A stretch of 11,370 nucleotides of DNA from Devosia equisanguinis (GTDB taxonomy: Bacteria > Pseudomonadota > Alphaproteobacteria > Rhizobiales > Devosiaceae), in NCBI GenBank assembly GCA_945888565.1, contig CAMDAL010000107.1, positions 1 through 11,370 on the forward strand. The letters are read 5' to 3'. A model generated the notes under the pieces. It saw only the letters and a list, made by a program, of their open reading frames with translations, did not search any database and had not been told where the DNA came from. Made by a program: the position numbers and the translations under genes. Below are positions 6,331-11,370 of this stretch, in pieces. How positions within the stretch are numbered: the stretch's first letter is position 1; each line of letters opens with the position of its first letter.

Positions 6331-7758
6331 ATGAGCATTCGGGCACTGATCGCGGCGCTGGTCCTGTGGGCGGTCCTGATCTTCGGCGCGCTCGGCGTCA
6401 TCGCCGCCTACGCGCTGTGGCAGGCCGGCTACTCGGCGCAGCGGGTCGCCAGCGTGCATGAGCGGCTGGTGACCCTCGCCGCCATCGACGGCGCCGCCAA
6501 CCAGTACGGCGAGAACGTCGCCATGGTGCTGCTGCTCAATCGCAACGGCCTCGACATTCTCGGGCACTCCCGTGTCGCCATGGAGCGCCACTTCGCCCGC
6601 CTGTCGCAAGTGACCCGCGAACAGATCGCGGCCCTCGCCGGCGTGGGCGACGTCCAGGGGGCGCTGCCAGAACTCGACAACACCCGCCGGATGACCGAGC
6701 TCTACCGCGCCATCGACCGCTCCACCGCGCGCATGCTCATCCAGCTGCGCGAGGGGCGGCAGGATGAGGCGAGGTCTCTGTTCAGCCTCGAGATCGCCTT
6801 CCGCCTCAGCAACGAACTGCAACCGCTGATCGACAGCGAGGTGCAGGGGGAGCAGGACGAAGTGCTGGAGCTGGAGACGGCGGCAGAGTTTGCCCAGCAG
6901 CAGCTGACACTGCTTGCGGCCGGTGTCGGCGGCGGAGGTCTTGTCGGCATCCTCGTCGTCGGACTGCTGGCCCTGCGGTCGATCCGCCGCATCGAGGGCA
7001 ATGCTGCCGGCGATGTTTCCATCCGCGACCAGGCGGTGCGCGATTCGGAGCGACGGCTGGGCGCTCTGGAGATGCGGCGGGCGCAGTTCCTCGCCGATAT
7101 CAGCCACGAGCTGCGCACCCCCGTCACCATCCTGCGCGGCGAGGCCGAGGTGGGGCTGCGCGGGGCGCCCGATGCCACTGATCTGCGCGATACGCTGGAG
7201 CGGGTGCATGGGCAGGCGGCTGAACTGGGCGAACTGCTCGAGGACCTCATCGCCTACGCCCGTGCCGATTCCGAGGACCAGGAATTCCGACCGCTCGTGG
7301 TGCCGCTGGCCGAGATCGTCGCGGGCGCGGCGGGGGAGGGGGCCAGCCTCGCCGAGCCGCGGGAAGTCACGATCGACACCCAGCTCGACGACGACGGCGC
7401 CCTCGTCGAAGGAGACCCGCGCCGCCTGAAGCGCGTGCTGCTGATCGGCATCGACAATGCCATCAAGCACTCGGCGCCCGGCACTGCCGTCACCATCCGC
7501 ACCCGGCGCGATGGCGGATCTGTGGTGATCGAGACGACGGACGAAGGCCCCGGCCTCATCGACGAGGAAAAGCCGCGCGTGTTCGAGCGTTTCTTCCGCG
7601 GCAGCGGAGAGCGCGAGCTGCATAATCGCGGCATCGGCATCGGCCTCGCCATCGCGCGTGAGATCGTCGAGCTGCATCGCGGCCGCATCGACCTCGACAA
7701 CCGGCCCGAAGGCGGCGCCGTGCTGACCGTTACATTGCCGATGAGGGAGGCCAGATGA
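6331..7758 (+). CDS. Membrane-bound sensor histidine kinase
   Basis: The 475-aa sensor has a transmembrane helix near 5-29, an extracytoplasmic domain (about 30-192) that looks all-helical, a second helix (about 193-216), a short linker, then kinase domains. The dimerisation and phosphorylation box is FLADISHELRTPVTILRG with His259. ATP-binding boxes are the N box (IDNAIKHS, Asn376), G1 (DEGPGL, 404-409), F (FERFF, 418-422) and G2 (GIGIGLA, 434-440). All look intact. Only about 38 residues separate helix 2 from the H box, too short for a normal HAMP domain plus its usual connection. The signal sensed cannot be told from sequence. ATG 6331 has GCAGG at 6317-6321, nine bases upstream. The gene overlaps its response regulator by four bases (ATGA), so it is kinase first, regulator second. 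This is not a hybrid kinase. Confidence 0.95.
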   Translation: MSIRALIAALVLWAVLIFGALGVIAAYALWQAGYSAQRVASVHERLVTLAAIDGAANQYGENVAMVLLLNRNGLDILGHSRVAMERHFARLSQVTREQIAALAGVGDVQGALPELDNTRRMTELYRAIDRSTARMLIQLREGRQDEARSLFSLEIAFRLSNELQPLIDSEVQGEQDEVLELETAAEFAQQQLTLLAAGVGGGGLVGILVVGLLALRSIRRIEGNAAGDVSIRDQAVRDSERRLGALEMRRAQFLADISHELRTPVTILRGEAEVGLRGAPDATDLRDTLERVHGQAAELGELLEDLIAYARADSEDQEFRPLVVPLAEIVAGAAGEGASLAEPREVTIDTQLDDDGALVEGDPRRLKRVLLIGIDNAIKHSAPGTAVTIRTRRDGGSVVIETTDEGPGLIDEEKPRVFERFFRGSGERELHNRGIGIGLAIAREIVELHRGRIDLDNRPEGGAVLTVTLPMREAR

Positions 7759-8435
7759 GGATCCTGGTGGTGGAGGATGATCGCCGCATCGCCGGCTTCC
7801 TGGAGCGCGGCCTGGCGGCCGAGGGGCACCAGGTGGCGGTCGAACTCGATGGCCGCGACGGGCTGGAACGGGCCCGGACCGACGAGTTCGAGCTGATCAT
7901 CCTCGATCGCATGCTGCCCTACATCGATGGCCTCGAGGTCGCCAAGCTGCTGCGCGAGGAGCGCGGCAAGGCGATGATCCTGATGCTCACGGCGCGCGAC
8001 TCGCTCGAGGACAAGATCGAGGGGCTGAAGGGCGGCGCCGACGACTACATGACCAAGCCCTTTGCCTTCGAAGAACTGCTGGCCCGGATCGTTGCGCTGC
8101 GCCGCCGCCGTGCGGACCTCGACGATGCCGAAGGCGAGCTGCGCGTCGGGCCACTGGCGCTCGACCCCGAGTCGCGGCGCGTCAGCCGCGACGGCCGCCC
8201 CATCGCCCTCACCGCCCGCGAGTTCGAGCTGTTGCGCTACCTGATGAGCAATGCCGACAAGGTGGTGAGCCGCGAGCGGCTGCTCAACGGCGTCTGGAGC
8301 TACGGCTACGATCCCGGCACCAAGATCGTCGACGTCTACGTGAGGTATCTGCGCGCCAAGATCGACGTTCCGGGCGAGCCGTCGCTCATCGAGACAGTAC
8401 GTGGCGTCGGCTACATGATGCCGGGTCGGCGGTAG
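7755..8435 (+). CDS. OmpR/PhoB-family response regulator
   Basis: The 226-aa DNA-binding regulator is the partner of the upstream kinase. The receiver domain (1-115) has Glu7/Asp8/Asp9 for metal, phospho-acceptor Asp51 in LIILDRMLP, Thr79 and Lys101 (KPF), all expected switch residues. A winged-helix domain (about 128-224) carries LTAREFELLRYL, the recognition-helix region TKIVDVYVRYLRAKID and the terminal IETVRGVGYMM. The length is standard. ATG 7755 overlaps the kinase TGA, giving coupled translation. Target genes are unknown; neighbours 8520-8717 or the pair itself are natural candidates. The C-terminal sequence and the kinase F/G2 boxes resemble the QseB/TctD/PmrA-like group in general, but I do not assign a named system. 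Confidence 0.96.
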   Translation: MRILVVEDDRRIAGFLERGLAAEGHQVAVELDGRDGLERARTDEFELIILDRMLPYIDGLEVAKLLREERGKAMILMLTARDSLEDKIEGLKGGADDYMTKPFAFEELLARIVALRRRRADLDDAEGELRVGPLALDPESRRVSRDGRPIALTAREFELLRYLMSNADKVVSRERLLNGVWSYGYDPGTKIVDVYVRYLRAKIDVPGEPSLIETVRGVGYMMPGRR

Positions 8436-8519
8436 CTCTCTCTCCAAATTCTAACCGTCGGCTCAACGGCGTCTAACTTCAATGCCTTAGCCTTCTTCGT
8501 ATTGAATGCGGAGGATGCT

Positions 8520-8717
8520 ATGGACGGGTGGCCGCCGGTAAACACCAGGCGTTTCGATGGCGAGAGCGAGCGGTCGTTCCGCTGGCGCGCAACGCGCATC
8601 ACCGAAATCATCGCGACGTTTCGCACTGGCCGCTACGATGCGACGGTCGGCGAGCAGCTGGAGCAGGAACTGATCGACCTGCAGACCCCGAGCCATCGCG
8701 AGTTGCTGCTCAACTGA
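8520..8717 (+). CDS. Small protein of unknown function (65 aa)
   Basis: This is a soluble, charged 65-aa protein (begins MDGWPPVNTRRFDGESER). Its second half looks like one or two amphipathic helices (RATRITEIIATFRTGRY and QLEQELIDLQT). It has no signal peptide, membrane segment or cysteine. I do not recognise a family. ATG 8520 is preferred over TTG 8502 because GGAGG (8510-8514) lies five bases upstream of the ATG. The gene is 84 bp after the response regulator and is followed by a clear terminator, so it may be co-transcribed with the two-component pair or form its own unit. The RBS and terminator support a real gene. Confidence 0.65.
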   Translation: MDGWPPVNTRRFDGESERSFRWRATRITEIIATFRTGRYDATVGEQLEQELIDLQTPSHRELLLN

Positions 8718-8740
8718 CCCGAACCGTTTGAGCTGCAAGC

Positions 8741-8774
8741 AGACGCCCGGACCCCACCGGGCGTCTTGTTGTTT
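8741..8774 (+). terminator. Rho-independent terminator between convergent genes
   Basis: A perfect 10-bp stem (AGACGCCCGG, loop ACCCCA, CCGGGCGTCT; 8741-8766) is followed by TGTTGTTT. It ends transcription of the plus-strand genes. It directly abuts the stop codon of the minus-strand gene ending at 8774. In the minus direction the stem is the same but has no good U-run, so two-way action would be weaker. Confidence 0.8.
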
Positions 8775-9136
8775 CAGCCCCGTGGCGTGCAGGTAAGGAC
8801 GTTCTTTTCGGCCGTGTAGAGCTGCAGGACATCCCGGCCGGTTTCGTCAAAGCCAAGAATCGCCGTGGTGATGCCGGCCCCGAGAATCAGATTGCCGTCG
8901 AGGAAGGTGACGCCGTTACTTGCCATCTCGGCCGTACCGGTGCCCGAAGCGGCGGAGCCGAAATTGGCCGAGGCATAGGCATAGGCGCCAGCGTACACCG
9001 TCAGCAGCCCGGCGCGCTTGCCGTCGATATTGGCGCGGCAGCCCCAGTTGCCTTCCACGCCCACCCCGCTCATCGTCTGGGCGGAGGCTGGGGCGGCGAT
9101 CGAAAGCAGCAGCAGAGTGGCAAGGGCGTGGCGCAT
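8774..9136 (-). CDS. Probable separate small secreted protein nested in the fusion frame
   Basis: If read from ATG 9136 this is a 120-aa exported protein. It has a basic start MRH, a hydrophobic core LATLLLLSIA and APASA before QTMSG, which is a textbook Sec signal peptidase I site. The mature part (about 100 aa) is Gly/Ala/Thr-rich and beta-like, with exactly two cysteines (NWGCRAN and VLTCTPRG) that could form a disulfide in the periplasm. GGAG lies about 13 bases upstream, a rather long spacing. I do not recognise the family. It shares the frame of the MaoC gene with no stop between, so the two annotations overlap. Given the signal peptide, I think the nested start is the biologically meaningful one for this part. 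Confidence 0.55.
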   Translation of the reverse strand: MRHALATLLLLSIAAPASAQTMSGVGVEGNWGCRANIDGKRAGLLTVYAGAYAYASANFGSAASGTGTAEMASNGVTFLDGNLILGAGITTAILGFDETGRDVLQLYTAEKNVLTCTPRG

Positions 9137-9763
9137 GGCGCGGTTCAACTCCGTTCGAACGCTTCGGAAGCAGCCGCAGGTGCTGCGGTTGGGCAGGCGC
9201 GGCTGCCCTCGACTCTTGGTGAGCAACTTCCCTAATCCGGGGAGCTTGGTCAACGCCTCCAGCATGCGCAGCCGAAGCGGCATTTTGAAGTCACGCAGCT
9301 TGGAAAATCCGATCAGCTCGGACTGGTAGACGGTTTCCCCGCGCTGGTTCACCGCGCTGAGCTGGTTGGTGAGGATGCCCCAGCCGGGCAGGGAGTTGGA
9401 CGGCCGCTTCGCCGACACCACCAGCGTGTAGCTTACCGTGTCGCCCGGCCGCACCGGTGCCTTGAAGTCCATCCGGTTGACGCCTGCGCCAGGCCCCGAC
9501 ACGCCTGGTTCTTCGCCGAGGCCCTTCAGCCGCAGCTCTTCGGCAGCCAGTGCATCGACCATCTTGCGATGCCCCACCACCACCGTATGCCAGCCCGAGG
9601 CGATCAGGCCGCCGAAGTGGCTGTGTTCAGCGCCAGTGTCCCGCAGGTGAAAGTACTGCGGGTCGTAGTCGGCTGCGAACCGCACGATCTCGTCTTCGGT
9701 GAAGGTGTGGCTGCCGAGCGGAAACGCCTCGTCGATGGTGATGTCCTCGAACCAGCGGGTCAT
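8774..9763 (-). CDS. MaoC-type hydratase fused in frame to a secreted-type domain
   Basis: Residues 1 to about 160 are a MaoC/hot-dog fold enoyl-CoA hydratase-like domain. DYDPQYFHL (32-40) holds the catalytic-type Asp34/His39 pair, then HFGGLIASGWHT (49-60) and FKAPVRPGDTV (100-110). Such enzymes hydrate enoyl-CoA thioesters; the substrate here is unknown. After a basic helix (RLRMLEALTKLPGLGKLLTK, 164-183) the frame runs on without a stop. It passes through a Cys-containing linker into Met210, a perfect signal peptide (ending APASA) and about 100 residues of a secreted protein, making 329 aa. A cytoplasmic enzyme with an internal signal sequence makes little sense, so either the stop was lost or translation also begins at 9136. 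ATG 9763 has GGAGG seven bases upstream and overlaps the stop of the preceding MaoC gene as ATGA. The MaoC identity is firm; the fused product is uncertain. Confidence 0.85.
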   Translation of the reverse strand: MTRWFEDITIDEAFPLGSHTFTEDEIVRFAADYDPQYFHLRDTGAEHSHFGGLIASGWHTVVVGHRKMVDALAAEELRLKGLGEEPGVSGPGAGVNRMDFKAPVRPGDTVSYTLVVSAKRPSNSLPGWGILTNQLSAVNQRGETVYQSELIGFSKLRDFKMPLRLRMLEALTKLPGLGKLLTKSRGQPRLPNRSTCGCFRSVRTELNRAMRHALATLLLLSIAAPASAQTMSGVGVEGNWGCRANIDGKRAGLLTVYAGAYAYASANFGSAASGTGTAEMASNGVTFLDGNLILGAGITTAILGFDETGRDVLQLYTAEKNVLTCTPRG

Positions 9764-10245
9764 GGCGTCGCCTCCGCAGCGGCCGGTTCGCGTGTCTCGA
9801 TCAGGTTGGCCAGCTTCATGCTCATCACCGGCTCGAATTTCTGGTTGCGCATGTCGAGCTCGATGGTCAGCACACCCCATTGCGGGTGGTGGCGCGAGCG
9901 GCGCAACTCGATGATCCGTCCTGTGCCGGTGATGGTGTCGTTCTTCATCACCGGCCGCTTCCACTTCAGATCGGAAAAGCCGAGGCCGCCGGCCGACGCG
10001 ATTCTGGTGAGGAAGGCGTCGGTCAGCAGCCGCAATGTCAGCCCGGCCGTCTGCCAGCCGGAGGCGGCGAGCCCGCCCAGTAGCGAACGCTTCGCGGCTG
10101 CTTCGTCGAGGTGGAACGGGAAGGGGTCGAACTCGCGGGCGAACGAGATGATCATCTCCTTCGTCACGGTGATGCTGCCCAGCGCGACTTCCTCGCCGAG
10201 CGCGAGGTCCTCGAAATGGCGGCGGTCGGCGGTGATCGGGTTCAT
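9760..10245 (-). CDS. MaoC-family enoyl-CoA hydratase-like protein
   Basis: This 161-aa single hot-dog domain is predicted to act on an acyl-CoA thioester in the cytoplasm. The motif FDPFPFHLDEAAA (39-51) keeps the Asp40/His45 pair at the five-residue spacing seen in MaoC hydratases, although the intervening Asn of the classical motif is replaced by Phe. LLGGLAASGWQT (55-66) and WKRPVMKNDTI (95-105) complete the family pattern. It is paralogous to, but clearly distinct from, the next gene, which it overlaps by ATGA. The two may form a heterodimer or work on related substrates. The ATG at 10245 is the only plausible start, as an in-frame TGA lies 15 bases upstream. No Shine-Dalgarno precedes it. 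A near-perfect inverted repeat and a promoter candidate sit directly against the start codon. Confidence 0.93.
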   Translation of the reverse strand: MNPITADRRHFEDLALGEEVALGSITVTKEMIISFAREFDPFPFHLDEAAAKRSLLGGLAASGWQTAGLTLRLLTDAFLTRIASAGGLGFSDLKWKRPVMKNDTITGTGRIIELRRSRHHPQWGVLTIELDMRNQKFEPVMSMKLANLIETREPAAAEATP

Positions 10246-10246
10246 G

Positions 10247-10266
10247 GGTTGACGTTTACGTCAACC
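10247..10266. promoter_or_regulatory. 20-bp inverted repeat, probable operator of the MaoC pair
   Basis: GGTTGACGTTTACGTCAACC has 9-bp arms around a 2-bp centre and ends one base before the MaoC ATG. It covers the candidate -10 box, which suggests repression by a dimeric regulator. From memory the TTGACG/CGTCAA core resembles sites of MerR-family regulators of acyl-CoA and branched-chain amino acid catabolism (LiuR type). No regulator gene is in the window. Confidence 0.65.
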
Positions 10267-10281
10267 TGCCACTGAGCGCAA
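10253..10281 (-). promoter_or_regulatory. Candidate leaderless promoter of the MaoC pair
   Basis: On the minus strand, TTGCGC (10281-10276) and TAAACG (10258-10253) are 17 bp apart. The -10 ends eight bases before the ATG, so transcription would begin at or next to the start codon. This fits the missing Shine-Dalgarno. The -10 is a weak match, and the call rests mainly on the geometry. Confidence 0.45.
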
Positions 10282-10293
10282 TCGCGGCGCAGA

Positions 10294-10320
10294 CCGGGCG
10301 GCGGTATGGTCGCCGCCCGG
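10294..10320 (-). terminator. GC-rich hairpin after terC, probable terminator without U-run
   Basis: CCGGGCGGCG (10294-10303) and CGCCGCCCGG (10311-10320) form a perfect 10-bp stem with a 7-base loop, 17 bp beyond the terC stop. No T-run follows on either strand. It may still terminate or stabilise the terC 3' end and insulate the MaoC promoter that begins just past it. Confidence 0.5.
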
Positions 10321-10337
10321 ACAGGTTCAGTGTCGCA

Positions 10338-11357
10338 TCAGGGCTCGAGCTGACCCTGCTTGGGGTCTTCCGCCGCGCTGATGTCGCGTTCGCCGCGGGT
10401 CTTCCACAGCGAGAAGATGATGCCGCCGGCCAGGATGCCGACCGTCACCAGCAGCGAGAACAGCGTGTCGATCTTGATGCCGAACGGCACCAGCGCGACC
10501 TTGATGCCGATCAGCACCAGCACGATGGCCAGCGAAACCTGCAGGTAGCGGAAGCGGTTCATTGCGGCCGCCAGCGCAAAGTACAGCGCACGCAGGCCGA
10601 GAATGGCGAAGATGTTCGAGGTGTAGACGATGAACGTATCCTGCGTCACCGCGAACACTGCCGGCACCGAGTCGACCGCGAAGATAAGGTCGACGGTTTC
10701 GACCATGATCAGCGCCACGCCCAGCGGGGTCAGGACACGAACGATCTTGCCTGTCTTGGTGTCCGTCTGTTTGGTGGTGAAGTTGTGTCCGTCGAGGTCC
10801 TTCGAGATGCGGAAATGCTTCCTGAGGAACTTCAGGATCGCATTGTTCTCCATGTCCGGCTCTGCGTCCTTGTGCGAGAACATCCTGATGCCGGTGAAGA
10901 CCAGGAAGGCGCCGAAGAACACGAGGATCCAGCTGAACGAGTAGACCAGCGCGGCGCCCAGACCGATGAAGATGGCGCGGAACACGATCACACCGATGAT
11001 GCCCCAGAACAGCACGCGGTGCTGGTAGATGCGCGGCACGGCGAGGAAGCCGAAAATGGTCGCGATGACGAACATGTTGTCCATCGCGAGGCTCTGCTCG
11101 ATGAGATAGCCGGTGAAGAACTCCAGACCGGACTGAGCGCCGCGACTGAACCACACCCAGGTACCGAACAATGCGGCCACGATGACATAGCCGGCGTAGA
11201 GCGTCAGGCTCTCCTTGGCCGAAATCTCATGGTCGTTGCGGTTGAGAACACCGAGGTCAAAGGCCAGCAGCCCAACGACGATCGTGATGAAGATCACCCA
11301 GAAGTAGATCGGGGTGCCGAGAAAATCGCCTGAAACGGCTGCGAGAAGGGCATCCAT
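10338..11357 (-). CDS. TerC/Alx-family integral membrane protein
   Basis: The 339-aa protein has about eight to nine hydrophobic helices in two halves joined by a polar loop (about 160-205), the TerC/Alx layout. Family acidic motifs are intact: FDLGVLN (33-39), IEQSLAMDNMFV (86-97) and MVETVDLIFAVDSVPA (218-233), with Glu87, Asp93, Glu220, Asp223 and Asp229 inside the membrane region. Relatives are linked to manganese export, metal loading of exported enzymes and tellurite resistance; the substrate here cannot be read from sequence. The length is normal. ATG 11357 has GAGG eight bases upstream, and homologous sequence begins there. Only 13 bases of upstream sequence are in the window, so a yybP-ykoY-type manganese riboswitch, known upstream of alx in other bacteria, cannot be assessed. 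It is probably a single-gene unit, with a hairpin after its stop. Confidence 0.93.
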   Translation of the reverse strand: MDALLAAVSGDFLGTPIYFWVIFITIVVGLLAFDLGVLNRNDHEISAKESLTLYAGYVIVAALFGTWVWFSRGAQSGLEFFTGYLIEQSLAMDNMFVIATIFGFLAVPRIYQHRVLFWGIIGVIVFRAIFIGLGAALVYSFSWILVFFGAFLVFTGIRMFSHKDAEPDMENNAILKFLRKHFRISKDLDGHNFTTKQTDTKTGKIVRVLTPLGVALIMVETVDLIFAVDSVPAVFAVTQDTFIVYTSNIFAILGLRALYFALAAAMNRFRYLQVSLAIVLVLIGIKVALVPFGIKIDTLFSLLVTVGILAGGIIFSLWKTRGERDISAAEDPKQGQLEP

Positions 11358-11370
11358 GTGCCGGACCTCT

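Noticed and set aside
5983..8447. Long minus-strand frames opposite apt, the kinase and the response regulator
   Set aside because: They mirror the codon bias of the real plus-strand genes and carry no motif or RBS.
8445..8480. Possible hairpin CCGT...ACGG after the response regulator as a terminator
   Set aside because: The stem is only four pairs with no T-run. It is not credible as a terminator.
8502..8519. TTG 8502 as the start of the 65-aa gene
   Set aside because: GGAGG at 8510-8514 lies downstream of this TTG and at ideal distance from ATG 8520.
9172..9190. Hairpin CCGCAG-GTG-CTGCGG within the MaoC/secreted linker as a terminator or recoding signal
   Set aside because: It is a six-pair stem with no T-run or slippery site and is translated in frame. 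Such short stems are common in GC-rich coding DNA.
10785..11333. Plus-strand frame rich in Glu/Asp/His opposite terC
   Set aside because: It is an antisense image of a clear membrane protein. The acidic/His-rich look is the complement of its hydrophobic codons.

Overview
The window is GC-rich, densely coded alphaproteobacterial chromosome, most likely Hyphomicrobiales. A Devosia-like organism is my best guess from gene order and protein feel; no 16S or other marker is present. The key evidence is a split fbc/pet operon (Rieske protein, cytochrome b and cytochrome c1 as three genes) followed by apt, with trmL-hemF divergent from it. I know this neighbourhood from Hyphomicrobiales. There are no rRNA or tRNA genes, transposases, integrases, CRISPR arrays or phage genes, and it looks like ordinary core chromosome.

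Layout. Bases 1-161 hold no recognisable gene. An HD-GYP cyclic-di-GMP phosphodiesterase-like gene (162-995, +) converges on hemF (992-1864, -), and the two share their stop bases in one CTAG. hemF is the second gene of a trmL-hemF unit joined by an ATGA overlap. The trmL frame has no ATG/GTG/TTG early enough to include its conserved N-terminus. A 225-bp divergent control region (2332-2556) separates trmL from petABC (2557-5287), which encodes the cytochrome bc1 complex and ends in a strong terminator. A 63-aa small gene with its own promoter, RBS and terminator follows (5411-5602), then apt (5708-6238).

A two-component pair comes next: a histidine kinase (6331-7758) and an OmpR/PhoB-type regulator (7755-8435), overlapping by ATGA. 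A 65-aa unknown protein (8520-8717) follows, with a terminator. The rest is on the minus strand: terC (10338-11357) and a two-gene MaoC-type hydratase unit (10245 down to 8774).

Functionally, the left half links haem synthesis (hemF) with a haem-using respiratory complex (petABC). apt and trmL are housekeeping nucleotide and tRNA functions. The right half holds a signalling pair and an acyl-CoA hydratase-like pair.

The most unusual points are these. (1) The second MaoC gene runs with no stop codon into a signal-peptide-bearing small secreted protein. (2) A 20-bp near-perfect inverted repeat lies directly against the start of the first MaoC gene, over a promoter that would give a leaderless transcript. 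(3) trmL lacks a canonical start. I found no convincing new multi-gene system; the MaoC/secreted-protein locus is the best candidate for a second look.
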